From assembly GCA_903831485.1 (NCBI GenBank), contig CAIKXW010000196.1, forward strand, positions 1 to 9,315: a stretch of 9,315 bases of DNA, in the 5' to 3' direction. This document shows positions 1-6,145 of this stretch, piece by piece (within the stretch, counting starts at the first letter, position 1; each line of letters opens with the position of its first letter). Source of the stretch: an uncultured Alphaproteobacteria bacterium (GTDB lineage Bacteria; Pseudomonadota; Alphaproteobacteria; Caulobacterales; Hyphomonadaceae). The translations under genes and the position numbers were made by a program. Under the pieces are notes generated by a model. The model ran no database searches and had not been told where the DNA came from. It saw only the letters and a program-made list of their open reading frames with translations.

Positions 1-2
1 CG

Positions 3-200
3 CTGATCCTGTTCGGTTCGTTCCTCGCGTTCGGCGTGATTGACCGGATCGCCGCAAAGAAGCGGGGCGATGTAGGGGCAGCCGAGGCCACGCCGAACGT
101 GCTCGGGGACCTGATTTCGCTGGCTGTCGGCCTCGCCCTTTATGGGGTCCTGGTCTACGAACTGCATTACATCCTGTTCGGGATCGACCTCTACGCGTGA
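3..200 (+). CDS. NnrU family integral membrane protein, C-terminal end (5' truncated by window)
   Basis: This is an open frame from the window edge (first full codon at 3) to TGA at 198-200, giving the last 65 residues of a protein. It shows a hydrophobic segment starting LILFGSFLAFGVIDRI, then a basic cytoplasmic-type stretch (AAKKRGD), then a second hydrophobic segment (about residues 38-60, LISLAVGLALYGVLVYELHY). That layout, with a [GS]SF-L-[WF]-[GA]-V-[LI]-DR motif followed by a final membrane helix, matches the C-terminus of the NnrU family. These are multi-pass inner-membrane proteins, first named from denitrification gene clusters but widespread in alphaproteobacteria that do not denitrify. 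The molecular function is not established. Most of the protein lies upstream of the window, so completeness cannot be judged. panB follows 107 bases downstream on the same strand. Confidence 0.75.
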   Translation: MILFGSFLAFGVIDRIAAKKRGDVGAAEATPNVLGDLISLAVGLALYGVLVYELHYILFGIDLYA

Positions 201-307
201 TCGCTGGGCCCTTGATCTCCAGACTGGGGCGCCGCATTGCGCCGGAAGGGCGGGCGGACTAAGCAGCGCGCTATCCGGTTCCCGATGGCGGGAAGAGTGC
301 GCCCCCT

Positions 308-1132
308 ATGTCTGCCCAAGCCCAGTCAGCCCGCAAGTCGGTCAAGGACATCGCCGCCGCCAAGGGCGGCACGCCGCTGGTTTGCTTGACGGCCTACACG
401 GCCCCGATGGCAGCCATGCTGGACGAGGTCTGCGATGTCCTCCTGGTCGGGGACAGCGTCGGGATGGTCGTTCACGGACTGCCAACCACGGTCGGCGTCA
501 CACTTGAGATGATGATCCTGCATGGCCAGGCCGTGATGCGCGCCAGTAAGCGGGCGTTCGTTGTGGTCGACATGCCGTTCGGCTCCTATGAGGCGAGCCT
601 CGAGCAGGCGTTCATGAACGCCGCGCGGATCATGAAGGAAACCGGCTGCCAGGCCGTGAAGATCGAGGCGGGCGAGTACGCCGCCGCCACCGTCCGCCAT
701 CTGACGGACCGGGGCATTCCGGTGATGGCCCATGTCGGGCTACGCCCTCAGGCGACCAATGTAGACGGTGGTTTCAGGGCCAAGGGGCGGACCGAGACGG
801 AACGCACCAAGGTGATCACGGAGGCCGTGGCCGCAAATGAGGCCGGGTGCTTCGCCATGGTGATCGAGGGGGTGGCGGAAGACCTCGCCGCGATGATCAC
901 GGCGCAGGTTTCGTGCCCCACGATTGGCATCGGTGCATCGGCAAAATGCGACGGCCAGGTACTCGTAACAGACGACCTGCTGGGAATGTTCGACTGGACA
1001 CCCCGATTCGTGCGACGCTATGCCGACCTCCGCGGCGAGATCGGCCGGGCGGCCGAAGGATACGCGAAGGATGTCAGGGCCCGAGCGTTTCCCGGGGAAA
1101 AAGAGACGTACGTCCTCAAAAAAGCGCCATAA
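308..1132 (+). CDS. panB: 3-methyl-2-oxobutanoate hydroxymethyltransferase (ketopantoate hydroxymethyltransferase)
   Basis: PanB transfers a hydroxymethyl group from 5,10-methylene-tetrahydrofolate to 2-oxoisovalerate, giving ketopantoate. This is the first committed step of pantothenate and coenzyme A synthesis, in the cytoplasm. The 274-residue product has the usual family length (E. coli 264) and covers the whole TIM-barrel enzyme. Visible signatures are LTAYTAPMA (27-35), the metal-binding LVGDSVGMV (46-54, Asp49), VVDMPFGSY (86-94, Asp88), KIEAGE (118-123, Glu120), HVGLRPQATNVDGGFRAKGR (142-161), the catalytic Glu187 in VIEGVAEDL, and IGIGAS (206-211). The ATG at 308 has a purine-rich GGAAGAG 10 bases upstream, and no better in-frame start is evident. 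panC and panD, frequent partners elsewhere, are not in this window. The gene looks intact. Confidence 0.97.
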   Translation: MSAQAQSARKSVKDIAAAKGGTPLVCLTAYTAPMAAMLDEVCDVLLVGDSVGMVVHGLPTTVGVTLEMMILHGQAVMRASKRAFVVVDMPFGSYEASLEQAFMNAARIMKETGCQAVKIEAGEYAAATVRHLTDRGIPVMAHVGLRPQATNVDGGFRAKGRTETERTKVITEAVAANEAGCFAMVIEGVAEDLAAMITAQVSCPTIGIGASAKCDGQVLVTDDLLGMFDWTPRFVRRYADLRGEIGRAAEGYAKDVRARAFPGEKETYVLKKAP

Positions 1133-1207
1133 TCCCAACGGCCTTGTTGAATTGCCCGGGACGTTCGCCCCGGCTAAGTTGCCCCACCTTTTGGAGCCCA
1201 TCCCAAC

Positions 1208-1981
1208 GTGAATGACGACGCCTTTCAGGAAGTGAACAAGAGCCTCCGCGAGGAGCAGCTCGCGAAGGCGTGGAAGCGCTGGTCGATCTTCGTCTATCTC
1301 GGCGTGGGCGCGATCGTGGTCGGCGTCGGCGTCATGGAGTTCATGCGCTATCAGCGCAACGAAGCCATCGCGCAGGCATCGAGGACATACGACGCCGGGT
1401 TCGCCGCGCTCGAGGCCAGCGACCTTGCCACGGCGCGTGCACGTTTCAGCGAACTGACAACCAACGACACCGGCTTCGCGGTCCTCGCCGGGCACATGCT
1501 CGCCGGCATCGAGCGCGACCTTACCAATGACACTGCGGCGATCGAGGCGCACCTCAAGAACGCTGCGGCGTCGGACGATGGCGTGATGGGCGACCTGGCC
1601 CTGCTGAAGCTCGGCTACCTGCAGGCTGACACGGCTACACGTGCGCAACTTGAAGCGACGATGAAGCCGCTGCTCGACCGGCCCGGCCAGGCTGCGCTGC
1701 TAGCCCGCGAACTGATCGCGGCCAAAGCACTGGCCGAGGGCGATGTGGAATTCGCGCGCGACACATTCGAGGTTCTGGACGTCGACATCAACGCGCCCGG
1801 CGCGATGCGTGAACGCGTATCCCGCGCGCTGGCGACGCTTCCGGCCCGCGCCGTCAACCTCGATGCGCCGGCGGCGACGCCTGCCGTGACAACTGAAACA
1901 CCTGCCACGCCTGCACCCGCTGCAGGCGCGCCTGCGCAAGACGCCACCCCTGCCGCTCCGACCGGACAGCCACAGCAATGA
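1208..1981 (+). CDS. Membrane-anchored TPR-like protein (YfgM-like), upstream of bamB
   Basis: The 257-residue product has a short charged N-terminus (MNDDAFQEVNKSLREEQLAK), one membrane segment at about 26-46 preceded by KRW (suggesting N-terminus in), and then a helical periplasmic region. The helical pairs, such as YDAGFAALEASDLATARARF (61-80), look like degenerate tetratricopeptide repeats. From about residue 219 the tail is Ala/Pro/Thr-rich and probably disordered. This architecture and its place directly before bamB and der match YfgM of E. coli, which associates with the SecYEG translocon and periplasmic chaperones; a role in envelope protein traffic is inferred from this. The start is GTG at 1208, since no ATG lies in frame before the conserved N-terminus, with GGAG 11 bases upstream (1193-1196). 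The stop overlaps the bamB start by four bases (ATGA), implying translational coupling. Sequence identity to YfgM is too low to judge by eye, so no symbol is given. Confidence 0.85.
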   Translation: MNDDAFQEVNKSLREEQLAKAWKRWSIFVYLGVGAIVVGVGVMEFMRYQRNEAIAQASRTYDAGFAALEASDLATARARFSELTTNDTGFAVLAGHMLAGIERDLTNDTAAIEAHLKNAAASDDGVMGDLALLKLGYLQADTATRAQLEATMKPLLDRPGQAALLARELIAAKALAEGDVEFARDTFEVLDVDINAPGAMRERVSRALATLPARAVNLDAPAATPAVTTETPATPAPAAGAPAQDATPAAPTGQPQQ

Positions 1982-3303
1982 TGTCAGCCATGCGTTCCCT
2001 GCTTTTCACCGTTCCGCTGATCGGCCTGATGGCCGCATGCGGCAACGGACCGGTGATCCTCTCCGAAGAGGAGAAGGCCGCGCGGGTGACGATCAACCCG
2101 TTTCAGGACGATCTGACGCCTGACCCGACGCTGGCGGCCGCAGCGATCGCCTTGCCGCCTGCGCAAGCTTCCGGCGACTGGCCGCAATCCGGATTGAACG
2201 CGGCCAAGATGCCCGGGCATCTCGAGGCTGCGCCGGACTTCCGCGAAGCCTGGCGTTCGAACGTGGGCGAGGGCTCAGGCGAGATCAAACGCATCGTGGC
2301 GGCGCCGGTCGTCAAGGACGGCCGCGTCTACGCAATCGACGCGAACCAGAAGGTGTCTGCATTCGATGCAGCTTCCGGGCGCCGCGTCTGGGAGCAGCAA
2401 CTGAAAGCAGGCAATCCGCACTGGGACGAATTCTCGGTCGGCGGCGGGCTGGCGATTGCCGGCGACAAGCTCATCGTCGCGTCGGGCTTTGCCTATGTGG
2501 CGGCCCTTCGCCTGAACGACGGGACGGAAATCTGGAAGCGCCGGGTGGAGAGCCCCCTGTCTTCATCTCCCGCCATTCAGGGCAACCGCGCCTACCTGAC
2601 ATCGACGAACAATGACTTCTTCGCGCTGGACACCGACACGGGCGAGGTTCTCTGGAACGACCAGGCGCTGGCCGAGACGGCGCGTGTGCTGTCTTCGCCC
2701 AGCCCGGCGGTGACGCCGGACATCCTCGCGGTCGGTTATTCGTCCGGCGAGTTGATCGCCTATCTGCCGGCCAACGGCCGCCGCCTCTGGACGGACACGC
2801 TGACCTCGACGGGCCGCTATACGCCGCTGTCCGCGATCAACGACATTGCGGGCAAGCCGGCGATCCAGGAAGGCGTGGTGTATGCCGCCAGCCATTCCGG
2901 CGTGCTGGCGGCGATCGACGCCCGCTCGGGCGCGCGCATCTGGAGCAAGATCTTCGGGTCGCGTCAGGGCCCTGTGGTCGCCGGGGAGTATCTCTACGTG
3001 GTCGGCACGGGCGGCAAGGTCGCCTGCTTCAGCAAGATCGACGGGAAGCTGGCCTGGGCGCGCGACCTGCCCGAGTTCAAGGATGGCAATCGCGAGAACC
3101 GTATCGTATGGACGGGCCCTCTGCTGGCCTCGGGACGGCTGGTCGTCGTGTCGTCGGAGGGCGATGTCGTCGCCCTGTCGCCACAGGACGGCAAGACGGT
3201 GGCCGAGATGAAAGTCGGCCAGAGCATCCTCATCGAGCCGATCGCTGCTGCCGGCAAGATTTTCGTACTTACCGATCAGGCTAATCTGATCGCGATCCGG
3301 TAG
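1978..3303 (+). CDS. bamB: Outer membrane protein assembly factor BamB (PQQ-like beta-propeller lipoprotein)
   Basis: BamB is the propeller lipoprotein of the BAM complex; it docks on the POTRA domains of BamA and aids beta-barrel insertion into the outer membrane. The 441-residue product starts with a lipoprotein signal peptide: a positive N-region, a hydrophobic core (LLFTVPLIG) and a lipobox LMAAC with lipidated Cys21. Gly at +2 does not signal inner-membrane retention. After a linker (about 22-95) there are eight PQQ/Trp-type blades, each with a [YF]..D...G...W-like pattern. They start near 115 ([10 protein letters not shown]), 163, 203 ([10 protein letters not shown]), 249, 300, 338, 387 and 427, consistent with an eight-bladed propeller. 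Length exceeds E. coli BamB (392), mostly through the N-terminal linker. ATG 1978 overlaps the upstream stop; ATG 1981 or ATG 1990 are possible alternatives that still leave a signal peptide. There is no strong Shine-Dalgarno sequence, so expression probably depends on coupling to the TPR gene. Confidence 0.93.
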   Translation: MMSAMRSLLFTVPLIGLMAACGNGPVILSEEEKAARVTINPFQDDLTPDPTLAAAAIALPPAQASGDWPQSGLNAAKMPGHLEAAPDFREAWRSNVGEGSGEIKRIVAAPVVKDGRVYAIDANQKVSAFDAASGRRVWEQQLKAGNPHWDEFSVGGGLAIAGDKLIVASGFAYVAALRLNDGTEIWKRRVESPLSSSPAIQGNRAYLTSTNNDFFALDTDTGEVLWNDQALAETARVLSSPSPAVTPDILAVGYSSGELIAYLPANGRRLWTDTLTSTGRYTPLSAINDIAGKPAIQEGVVYAASHSGVLAAIDARSGARIWSKIFGSRQGPVVAGEYLYVVGTGGKVACFSKIDGKLAWARDLPEFKDGNRENRIVWTGPLLASGRLVVVSSEGDVVALSPQDGKTVAEMKVGQSILIEPIAAAGKIFVLTDQANLIAIR

Positions 3304-3344
3304 GCCCGAGCGAGCAGGCTCAGCGCTACCTCTGGAGTTTCGTC

Positions 3345-4745
3345 ATGACGCTGACGGTGGCCATCGTCGGTCGCCCGAATGTCGGTAAATCGACGCTGTT
3401 CAACCGGCTTGCGGGCCGGAAGATCGCAATTGTCGACGACCAACCCGGCGTTACGCGCGATCGCAAGGAAGCAGTGGGACGGCTGGGCGATATCGACCTC
3501 AAGCTGATCGATACGGCCGGCTTCGAGGACGTCAATGACGACTCACTGGAAACGCGCATGCGTCGCCAGACCGAGATCGCGATCAAGGAAGCAGACATCT
3601 GCATCTTCCTCTACGACGCGCGCGCCGGCGTGACGTCGGTCGACGAGCGGTTCGCGCAGCTTCTGCGCAAGTCCGACAAGCCTGTTCTGCTGGTCGCCAA
3701 CAAGTGCGAGGGGAAGCAGGGCGATGAGGGGCTGATGGAAGCCTGGCGTCTCGGGCTTGGCGATCCGGCGCCGCTGTCGGCCGAGCATGGCGAGGGGATG
3801 TCTGATCTCTACGAGCTGCTGCGGCAGGCGGAAGAGAAGCTGCAGTCGGCCGAAGGCTACGTGTCGCTCGAGCCGGTGATCGAGGATGACGAGCCGTTCG
3901 ATCCGGACGCCGAGGCGCCGCCGGAGCCGGACAAGCCGATCCGCATCGCTTTCGTCGGCCGTCCGAATGCGGGCAAGTCGACGCTGATCAATGGCATTCT
4001 CAACGACGACCGCTTCATCACCGGACCTGAGGCCGGCATCACGCGCGACAGCGTGACGGTGGCGTGGACCTGGCGCGATCGGGAAATCCGGCTGGTTGAT
4101 ACGGCCGGGCTGCGTAAGCGGGCGAAGGTGCAGGAGAAGCTTGAGCGGCTGTCGACGATGGAGACGACGCACTCGATCCGATTTGCGGACGTGGTCGTGC
4201 TCGTTATGGATCCGCGCGATGCGTTCGAGAAGCAGGACGTGCAGATCGCGAACCTTGCGCTGCGGGAGGGACGCGGTCTCGTGTTTGCGATCACCAAGTG
4301 GGACACGGTCGACAATGTGTCCGAGGCTCGCAAGGAGATGGAGCATCAGGCGGAGTCGCATCTGCCTCATGCCAAGGGGACACCGGTGGTTCCCGTCTCG
4401 GGCGAGACGCGGAAGAACCTCGACAAGCTGATGGATGCTTGCCTGAAGGTCCACAAGGACTGGTCGGCGCGGATCAAGACGCGCGATCTCAACGACTGGC
4501 TGCAGTACACGACGCAGAAACACCCGCCGCCGGCGCCGGACGGCAAACGCATCAAGCCGCGCTACATGGCGCAGATGAAGACGCGTCCGCCGACTTTCGT
4601 GCTGATCGCTTCGCGTGCGGAGTCGATGCCGGAGACCTACAAGCGGTATCTGCTGAACGAGCTGCGCGCGTCGTTCGACCTGCCGGGCGTGCCACTCAGG
4701 CTCGTTCTGAAGGGGCAGAAGAACCCTTACACGGACAAGGAATAG
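3345..4745 (+). CDS. der: Ribosome biogenesis GTPase Der (EngA)
   Basis: Der is an essential tandem-GTPase that binds the 50S subunit and is needed for its late maturation. The 466-residue protein shows both G domains and the C-terminal KH-like domain. Domain 1 has G1 GRPNVGKST (9-17), G3 DTAG (56-59), G4 NKCE (119-122) and a G5-like SAEHGEG (145-151). An acidic Pro-rich linker (about 178-197) follows. Domain 2 has G1 GRPNAGKST (205-213), G3 DTAG (252-255), G4 TKWD (317-320) and a G5-like VSGE (351-354). The KH-like domain spans about 370-460, ending GQKNPY. GGAG (3334-3337) lies 7 bases before the ATG. The G4 of domain 2 carries Thr in place of the usual Asn, and G4 of domain 1 ends in Glu rather than Asp. 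The gene follows bamB by 41 bases and is convergent with the SDR gene, its stop lying 9 bases from the SDR stop. Confidence 0.97.
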   Translation: MTLTVAIVGRPNVGKSTLFNRLAGRKIAIVDDQPGVTRDRKEAVGRLGDIDLKLIDTAGFEDVNDDSLETRMRRQTEIAIKEADICIFLYDARAGVTSVDERFAQLLRKSDKPVLLVANKCEGKQGDEGLMEAWRLGLGDPAPLSAEHGEGMSDLYELLRQAEEKLQSAEGYVSLEPVIEDDEPFDPDAEAPPEPDKPIRIAFVGRPNAGKSTLINGILNDDRFITGPEAGITRDSVTVAWTWRDREIRLVDTAGLRKRAKVQEKLERLSTMETTHSIRFADVVVLVMDPRDAFEKQDVQIANLALREGRGLVFAITKWDTVDNVSEARKEMEHQAESHLPHAKGTPVVPVSGETRKNLDKLMDACLKVHKDWSARIKTRDLNDWLQYTTQKHPPPAPDGKRIKPRYMAQMKTRPPTFVLIASRAESMPETYKRYLLNELRASFDLPGVPLRLVLKGQKNPYTDKE

Positions 4746-4757
4746 GCTTCCCGCCTA
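4743..4757. terminator. Small inverted repeat built from both converging stop codons
   Basis: TAGGC (4743-4747) and GCCTA (4753-4757) form a 5-bp stem around a TTCCC loop. The TAG stop of der sits at the outer end of one arm, and the TAG stop of the opposite-strand SDR gene at the other. It is the only symmetric element between the two converging genes, so it is a candidate two-way terminator. It is weak: the stem is short and no T tract follows on either strand. Confidence 0.25.
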
Positions 4758-5468
4758 CGCCTTCCGCTTCGCGAAAACGAGCCTCTGGCCGTGCTGGGTG
4801 AAGTCGGGCGCGAAGTAGGGCGGGAGCGTCGAGGCGACGTCCTGCGGGGTCGGAAGCGTCATCTGGTCTTCGCCGGGCATGGCCTTGAAGCGCATTTCGG
4901 TGCGGACGGCGCCGGGGTCGAAGAGGTTGACCCGGATAGGGGTGTTCTCGGTCTCGTCGGCGTAGCAGGCGATCATGGTTTCCAGCGCAGCCTTGGTGGC
5001 GGCGTAGACGCCCCAGAAGGCTCGCGGGCGCGGGACGACGCCTGACGTCACAAAGAGCGCGCGTCCAGCATTGCTCATGCGCAGCAGCGGATGCACGGCG
5101 CGGATGAGGCGCCAGTTGGAGGTGAAGTTGACCTCCACCGTTTCCTGGAAGGCCGCGGGCGAGATTGTCTCCAGCGGGCCGAGCGTGCCGAGGACGCCGG
5201 CGTTGCCGAACAGGCCGTCGAGGCGGCCGAAGCGTTCGAGCAGGGCGGCGGCGAGACGGTCGATGCCGTTCATGTCGCGCAGGTCGATAGGGATCAGCGT
5301 GGCGTTGCGGCCGGTGGCGGCGACGATCTCGTCATCGAGATTGGTGAGGGCCTTTTCCGAGCGAGCGGCGGCGATCACGTGGTTGCCTGCTTTCGCAAGC
5401 TCAAGGGCTGCGGCGCGGCCAATGCCGCGGGAGGCGCCGGTGACGAGGATGATGCGCTGGTCTGTCAT
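4755..5468 (-). CDS. Classical SDR family NAD(P)-dependent oxidoreductase
   Basis: The 237-residue product is a classical short-chain dehydrogenase/reductase with a Rossmann fold. The cofactor motif TGASRGIG lies at 10-17 and the D-L pair at 62-63 (IDLRD). NAG is at 89-91, the active-site Asn at 114 (VNF), Ser142 in VTSG, and the catalytic pair Tyr155/Lys159 in YAATK. PGAVRTEM spans 185-192. The full Asn-Ser-Tyr-Lys set is present, so the enzyme should be active. An Arg after the second strand (AAARS, 33-37) and the Arg in the glycine motif hint at NADP(H) preference. The substrate cannot be told from sequence. It is the last gene of the minus-strand set, 58 bases after the reductase gene. 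No clear Shine-Dalgarno sequence precedes ATG 5468. Der ends 9 bases away on the opposite strand. Confidence 0.93.
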   Translation of the reverse strand: MTDQRIILVTGASRGIGRAAALELAKAGNHVIAAARSEKALTNLDDEIVAATGRNATLIPIDLRDMNGIDRLAAALLERFGRLDGLFGNAGVLGTLGPLETISPAAFQETVEVNFTSNWRLIRAVHPLLRMSNAGRALFVTSGVVPRPRAFWGVYAATKAALETMIACYADETENTPIRVNLFDPGAVRTEMRFKAMPGEDQMTLPTPQDVASTLPPYFAPDFTQHGQRLVFAKRKA

Positions 5469-5480
5469 GGCGGCGGATTA

Positions 5481-5492
5481 GCGCAATTGCGC
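5481..5492. repeat. Perfect 12-base palindrome upstream of the SDR gene
   Basis: GCGCAATTGCGC is a perfect 12-base palindrome ending 12 bases before the SDR start codon, in the 58-base gap between the reductase and SDR genes. It could be a small dimeric-repressor operator or simply a chance GC-rich palindrome. No promoter elements are clear around it. Confidence 0.4.
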
Positions 5493-5526
5493 GGGGTAGG
5501 CCATGGGGTGAGGTTCTCGGGGCGTA

Positions 5527-6057
5527 TCAGGCTGGAACGTAGGTGAGCCTTATCGATCTCTCGCCTATCTCCTGGCTTTCCGTGAGGCGGAGCGGCGGCT
5601 GCGGGCCGGCGAAGAAGGGCTTGCCGCGACCCAGCACGACGGGATGGTAGTAGAGGCGATATTCGTCGATGAGGCCGAGGTCGGTCAAGCTTTGCGCGAG
5701 GACTGTGCCGGAGACGTCCAACTCTCCGTCATGGCTTTCCTTGAGGCTACGCACCGCCGCCTCGACGTCGCTCGAAATCAGCGTGGCGTTGGGGCCGACT
5801 GACTTCAGCGTGCGCGAGACGACCCATTTCGGCTGGCTCCGCCACGCCTCCGCGAAGTCGCGTTCGGCCTCGCCCCAGTCTGCTTTGTCCTCGTCCCAGT
5901 ACTGCATGAGCTCGTAAATCACGCGGCCACAGATGCTGCCAGTCTGACAGCCCACCTGCTCGATCCAGTGACGAAAGAGCGTGGGATCAGGCGCGAACTT
6001 GTCATGGTCGACATAGCCGTCGAGCGACACGTTCATTCCGAAGACGAACTTCGCCAT
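5527..6057 (-). CDS. RibD C-terminal/dihydrofolate reductase-like family protein
   Basis: The 176-residue product has the fold signatures of the small bacterial DHFR-like proteins related to the RibD C-terminal reductase domain (YwjB/YyaP type). These are an N-terminal strand with SLDGY (11-15), GRVIYE (44-49) where GR-T-YE is more usual, KWVVSRTL (77-84), ELDVSGTVLAQSL (112-124) in the nucleotide-binding position, and the diagnostic LIDEYRLYYHPVVLGRGKPFF (129-149). Members are presumed NADPH-dependent reductases, but most have no known substrate; neither true folate reduction nor riboflavin synthesis should be assumed. The ATG at 6057 is backed by a full GGAGGT 8 bases upstream, the strongest ribosome-binding site in the window. 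It lies 88 bases after purF, behind a hairpin, and 58 bases before the SDR gene. Confidence 0.9.
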   Translation of the reverse strand: MAKFVFGMNVSLDGYVDHDKFAPDPTLFRHWIEQVGCQTGSICGRVIYELMQYWDEDKADWGEAERDFAEAWRSQPKWVVSRTLKSVGPNATLISSDVEAAVRSLKESHDGELDVSGTVLAQSLTDLGLIDEYRLYYHPVVLGRGKPFFAGPQPPLRLTESQEIGERSIRLTYVPA

Positions 6058-6065
6058 GCTGATGG

Positions 6066-6071
6066 ACCTCC
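6066..6071 (-). promoter_or_regulatory. Strong Shine-Dalgarno site of the reductase gene
   Basis: ACCTCC on the + strand reads GGAGGU in the minus-strand mRNA, 8 bases before the ATG ending at 6057. It fixes that start and suggests translation independent of purF. Confidence 0.85.
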
Positions 6072-6116
6072 GCCGGTGCTTTCAGAATAGGTGCGGCTGT
6101 TATCGGTTGCGCAGCT

Positions 6117-6140
6117 ACCGCCAGGTGGGAACCCGGCGGT
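6117..6140 (-). terminator. Stable RNA hairpin directly after purF (no U tract)
   Basis: Five bases past the purF stop, the arms 6117-6126 and 6131-6140 pair around a 4-base loop. On the minus-strand RNA the stem is ten continuous pairs: ACCGCCGGGU with ACCUGGCGGU, loop UCCC. One pair is G·U. On the + strand the same position would be an A/C mismatch, so the structure is better on the transcribed strand. No run of U follows, so it is not a classical intrinsic terminator. It could be a pause or Rho-assisted end, or a 3' cap protecting purF mRNA from exonucleases. Confidence 0.5.
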
Positions 6141-6145
6141 CCCGG

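Noticed and set aside
228..243. GGCGC/GCGCC inverted repeat between the NnrU-family gene and panB
   Set aside because: Only 5 pairs with a 6-base loop and no T run; expected by chance in GC-rich DNA and too weak to call a terminator.
1144..1180. TTGTTG / CTAAGT pair and a CCGGG/CCCGG repeat upstream of the TPR gene, considered as promoter and terminator
   Set aside because: The hexamers are poor matches with spacing above 20 bases, and the stem has 5 pairs without a T tract. I see no convincing promoter in this 75-base gap.
740..1648. A 302-codon open frame on the - strand spanning panB and the TPR gene
   Set aside because: It runs antisense through two genes supported by family motifs, with no domain signature or plausible ribosome-binding site.
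1862..1978. Repeated Ala/Pro/Thr codons at the 3' end of the TPR gene, considered as a tandem DNA repeat
   Set aside because: The repetition is at the amino-acid level with varied codons; there is no regular repeat unit in the DNA.
3304..3344. GAGC/GCTC and AGCG/CGCT short repeats between bamB and der
   Set aside because: Four-base arms in competing pairings; not a credible terminator, and the short gap suggests continued transcription into der.
3543..4523. A 326-codon open frame on the - strand inside der
   Set aside because: It is antisense to a complete der gene, Arg/Leu/His-rich and without family motifs; a GC-bias shadow.
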